Source: Phycisphaerales bacterium (lineage in GTDB: Bacteria; Planctomycetota; Phycisphaerae; Phycisphaerales; SM1A02). Taken from it: DNA of 64,000 nucleotides. Under the pieces are notes generated by a model. It was not told the origin of the DNA and searched no databases. It was given only the letters and a program-made list of their open reading frames with translations. Shown here piece after piece: positions 61,424 to 64,000 of this stretch; within the stretch, counting starts at the first letter, position 1, and the number at the start of each line of letters is the position of its first letter. The stretch is from assembly GCA_029268515.1 (NCBI GenBank), contig JAQWNP010000006.1:1-64000 (forward strand), in the 5' to 3' direction. Position numbers and translations under genes: made by a program.

Positions 61424-62086
61424 ATGCCAAGCGCTACTGTTGAGGATTATCTCAAGCAGATTTACCTGGAATCAAGCGATGAGCTCTTACCCATGGGCCA
61501 TCTTGCCCATGCTCTGAAGGTGACCCCTGGCACTGCAACAGCGATGGTCAAACGCCTGGCGGCCGCTGAGCTGGTGGCATACGAGCCCTACAGCGGCGTC
61601 AAACTAACGCAGGCAGGCCAACAAACAGCACTCGACGTACTGCGACGTCACCGACTCATTGAATCATTTCTCGTTGAGATCCTGAAGCTCGACTGGGCCG
61701 AGGTGCATGAGGAGGCTGAACGCCTCGAGCATGCCGTCTCACCGCGACTTCTAACAGCCATCGATGCGTTGCTTGGCCACCCTACGGTCGACCCTCATGG
61801 CGATCCCATACCTGGTGATGGGGGCGAGATCAGCCGACAATCACATCAGCGACTCGCGGATTGCATCGTTGGCGATCAGTATCGAATCGCCCGCATTGCC
61901 GATCAGCGCCCGGAGTTCCTACAATTCCTGGCAAACCACAAGCTTCGACCCGGTAACTTAGTCACGATCTTAGATAGTGATTCCACGAGTGAAGCAATGA
62001 CCCTCAAGACTGATGCTGATGGAGATGAGGCTAAGGTCACATTAGCCCTGACAGTGGCAAGCCGTGTCTTGGTCTGTGATCCATAG
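61424..62086 (+). CDS. MntR/DtxR-family metal-dependent repressor
   Basis: The 220-residue protein has a winged helix (VEDYLKQIYLE, MGHLAHALKVTPGTATAMVKRL), the metal/dimer domain (RRHRLIESFLVEIL, EEAERLEHAVSP, DPHGDPIP) and a C-terminal FeoA/SH3-like domain (LRPGNLVTILDSD). Ligands match MntR more than DtxR: Asp in EDYL and the full ExxEH triad. The second N-terminal acid (Glu11 of MntR) is Lys. It likely binds the palindrome at 61340 and represses the divergent importer when manganese or iron is plentiful. AGGAGG lies about ten bases before the ATG. Confidence 0.9.
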   Translation: MPSATVEDYLKQIYLESSDELLPMGHLAHALKVTPGTATAMVKRLAAAELVAYEPYSGVKLTQAGQQTALDVLRRHRLIESFLVEILKLDWAEVHEEAERLEHAVSPRLLTAIDALLGHPTVDPHGDPIPGDGGEISRQSHQRLADCIVGDQYRIARIADQRPEFLQFLANHKLRPGNLVTILDSDSTSEAMTLKTDADGDEAKVTLALTVASRVLVCDP

Positions 62087-62106
62087 GATCACTCGATGCC
62101 CAGTTC

Positions 62107-63453
62107 TTAAAATGTCAATTGCATCTGAGTTCGGAACAACCATTCACCATCATTCTCAGATTCACGCACACCCGTACCAGTACTTGAGTATGTCGCTTCG
62201 ATGGGATCAAATCCCCAACCAAAATCGGTCGAGAATTTTATTTCGGTTGTGCCTTGAACTGGATAATAATTAAAACCCACTGTCAACCAACTGGTGTTTT
62301 TTGTATTTGCATCGTCAATGTGGCCTAGTGAATATTGGGCAAACAACTCAAGTGGATCAGCAATAAACATCCCCCCTTGTGCAACGAAACCCCACGATTG
62401 CTCCCACTCATTTGATTCTCTCTGCCCATTGTTCCATACAAAGTAAGTCATGGCGTTCCAACCATTACCTTGCAGACTTGCATCAACTGTAAAACCATAG
62501 TTTTGTTGGTTCTTGTCCTCACGAGGATAGCTCAGAATCGCGTTTTTATAGCCCGCATTTGTCCATGCAAACGCACCACCAAGTAGGACGCCAAATTCAC
62601 CGCCTGGCATACCACTCATGCCGCTGAACTGACGGAACGTGCCTGCAAGAAGAGCCTGCCCACGAACAGCCAAACCATTGTTGGCATCATTCTCTAGAGC
62701 TTGCAGATTGATATGCTTTGGGCCATCGTTATACATAAAGTCAACTGTAAATTGATCGCTAGCATAGTTGAGACCGATGCCCTGACTCCGAGCCCATGTA
62801 TATCGAGCATTGATAATCGTGCGATCAACCGCCAAAAGTCGACTGGCCGAAGCAATCTGTTCGCGAAGATATGGAACTTTGTACTGGCCAAACTTCACCG
62901 TTAGTCCATTACCGAGACTTTTTGAAAGATAAGCATCCTCGGCAAATATATTCGCGTTGCTATTTGTCACAGAATTTCGATTGCTCGCCAAAACAAATTT
63001 GTACTTCCACGTCTCGTCAACGACGTGTCCAGAAAATTCAATACGCAAGCGACGAATCTCAAATCCATAGTCGACTTTAGGGTTGTTCCCCGGAGAATTG
63101 TTGTAGAGCCATCGCATCTGAAACAATCCATTTATTCTCAGGGAGTAGGAACCATCTGCGCTGCTGATAAAGAAGCCATCTTTGTATCCTGCTTGTATAC
63201 CATCCTGTAGCAAGCTTGCTCGTGTATCAGAATCAGCCAATACATCCTGTACTAACGCACGCACTTCTTCGGATCGCCGCTGTGTCAACCAATTCTCTGA
63301 ATACTGAGCATGAACTTGATCCACCTCTGCCTTTAGCTGCTGAACTGCCTGTCGAAGTTCTTGGACTTCATCAAGTATCGCAACTTCTTCAGGATCACCT
63401 ATGGCCATGCCCGTTAAGAAAACAATCACGCTTATTGCCAGTGCAAGCCTCAT
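62107..63453 (-). CDS. Phosphate-selective-type porin (OprO/OprP family)
   Basis: The 448-residue protein has a signal peptide and a coiled-coil region (VQELRQAVQQLKAEVDQVHAQ). The porin barrel has the family motifs GYKDGFFISS, LRINGLFQMRW, FEIRRLRIEFSGH and KFGQYKVPYLREQ. The strands end with an aromatic residue (QMQLTF). OprP relatives pass phosphate or other anions; the name is from the family only. It is convergent with the metal regulator (stops 20 bases apart). A close paralog follows upstream. Confidence 0.85.
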   Translation of the reverse strand: MRLALAISVIVFLTGMAIGDPEEVAILDEVQELRQAVQQLKAEVDQVHAQYSENWLTQRRSEEVRALVQDVLADSDTRASLLQDGIQAGYKDGFFISSADGSYSLRINGLFQMRWLYNNSPGNNPKVDYGFEIRRLRIEFSGHVVDETWKYKFVLASNRNSVTNSNANIFAEDAYLSKSLGNGLTVKFGQYKVPYLREQIASASRLLAVDRTIINARYTWARSQGIGLNYASDQFTVDFMYNDGPKHINLQALENDANNGLAVRGQALLAGTFRQFSGMSGMPGGEFGVLLGGAFAWTNAGYKNAILSYPREDKNQQNYGFTVDASLQGNGWNAMTYFVWNNGQRESNEWEQSWGFVAQGGMFIADPLELFAQYSLGHIDDANTKNTSWLTVGFNYYPVQGTTEIKFSTDFGWGFDPIEATYSSTGTGVRESENDGEWLFRTQMQLTF

Positions 63454-63668
63454 TTGGGCATCTCCAAATCTAAGAACTCAGTATTCTTCGTATCGCAACA
63501 GGATGCGTTTTTGACCTCGCGACAGATTACTTGAATCTCATTAACTGTTCGTAATGAGCTCATGCCCAGCAATACAAAAAACCTCTCAGAGAGTCTTTAT
63601 CTCGCGGATTTTTGGTCTTAAAACATCGGCCGTCGCTTTAATCTTATAGCTTATTGGCACAAAAAAGA

Positions 63669-63697
63669 ACAGCACGGCTTATTACTAGCCGTGCTGT
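63669..63697 (-). terminator. Terminator of the second porin gene
   Basis: ACAGCACGGC (63669-63678) and GCCGTGCTGT (63688-63697) form a 10-base stem with a 9-base loop. On the minus strand the stem is followed by TCTTTTTT. It lies 25 bases past the stop of the gene at 63722. Confidence 0.85.
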
Positions 63698-63721
63698 CAG
63701 AACGAATTACTTATTTATCGA

Positions 63722-64000
63722 TCAGAAAAGGAGTTGAAGCTGGCTACGAAGTAGCCATTCGCCAGAATCATCTGAACTACGCACACCTGTGCCGGAGCTT
63801 GTATATGTTGAATCAACACCATCAAATGCCCAGCCAAAGTCGGTTGTCACCTTAACATTCGTCGAATCTTTTACTGGATAGTAGTTGACGCCAACCGTCA
63901 GCCAGTTTGTATCTTCGGGACTATTGTCTTCAATATGACCAAGGGCGTAGCGAGCAAAGATCTCAACTGGGTCAGCCAAGAAAATTCCACCTTGGGCAAC
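63722..64000 (-). CDS. Porin paralog, 5' part outside the window
   Basis: The last 92 codons of a second OprO/P-type porin run to the window edge: VAQGGIFLADPVEIFARY, then NWLTVGVNYYPVKDSTNVKVTTDFGW and the final SQLQLLF. Almost every strand matches the end of the porin at 62107 (LTVGFNYYPVQ.., TDFGWGF), so the two are tandem duplicates. Unlike that gene it has its own strong terminator. Confidence 0.8.
   Translation of the reverse strand, partial: VAQGGIFLADPVEIFARYALGHIEDNSPEDTNWLTVGVNYYPVKDSTNVKVTTDFGWAFDGVDSTYTSSGTGVRSSDDSGEWLLRSQLQLLF

Overview
The window looks like chromosome from a marine planctomycete of the class Phycisphaerae or a close relative. Four things in the sequence suggest this: zinc-ribbon membrane proteins with a CGY..L-x(n)-CPECG signature (1047-1493, 27341-28261); secreted proteins with dockerin-like GDLNGDG..DF repeats (25507-27087, 39220-40209); a PEP-CTERM-like sorting tail ending PAPGALALFGLAGLAG plus arginines (20003-20683); and CotH, sulfatase and TPR-sulfotransferase genes. 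Base composition is near half G+C by eye. Genes lie on both strands in short operons. I recognised no rRNA, tRNA, CRISPR array, phage or transposase gene.

Layout. 1-6316: a truncated zinc-ribbon gene, shikimate kinase, a zinc-ribbon membrane protein, a GT2 glycosyltransferase, a trypsin-like lipoprotein and a CotH-family protein with EF-hands and glycine-rich tracts. 6317-14605: a periplasmic beta-carbonic anhydrase, then a metal-efflux island (His-rich protein, TolC-like CzcC, CzcB, CzcA, His-rich lipoprotein). 14686-21935: assorted metabolic genes, including a berberine-bridge-type FAD oxidase, TPR-sulfotransferase, heme oxygenase, an exosortase-type secreted protein behind two Fur-like palindromes, and a homocysteine methyltransferase. 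22080-34083: a DUF4396 membrane protein with a Met/His-rich repeat, an ankyrin lipoprotein, two metallophosphoesterases, RarD, and an HAE1-type RND drug-efflux pair. 34647-41003: peroxiredoxin coupled to an ArsM-like methyltransferase, a sulfatase and small membrane proteins. 41171-50597: a translationally coupled pair of M14 carboxypeptidase paralogs, one of which has lost its zinc site, then DUF547, NeuC-type epimerase, a polyferredoxin and a Met-rich secreted protein.

50813-56621 is an ebo gene cluster (EboD, a possible short EboA, EboB, EboE, EboC, EboF) with overlapping or nearly abutting genes. It is conserved in scattered bacteria and linked to the trafficking of an unidentified metabolite. 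56600-62086 is a TroABCD-type metal importer facing a MntR/DtxR regulator. Both permeases carry a complete DtxR-like winged-helix plus metal-binding module fused to their C-termini, and the intergenic region has divergent promoters sharing one palindrome. 62107-64000 holds two tandem phosphate-selective-type porins, the second cut by the window end.

The strongest candidates for something new are the permease-repressor fusions, the M14 enzyme/pseudoenzyme pair, the ebo cluster, and the double Fur-like operator in front of a sorted surface protein.
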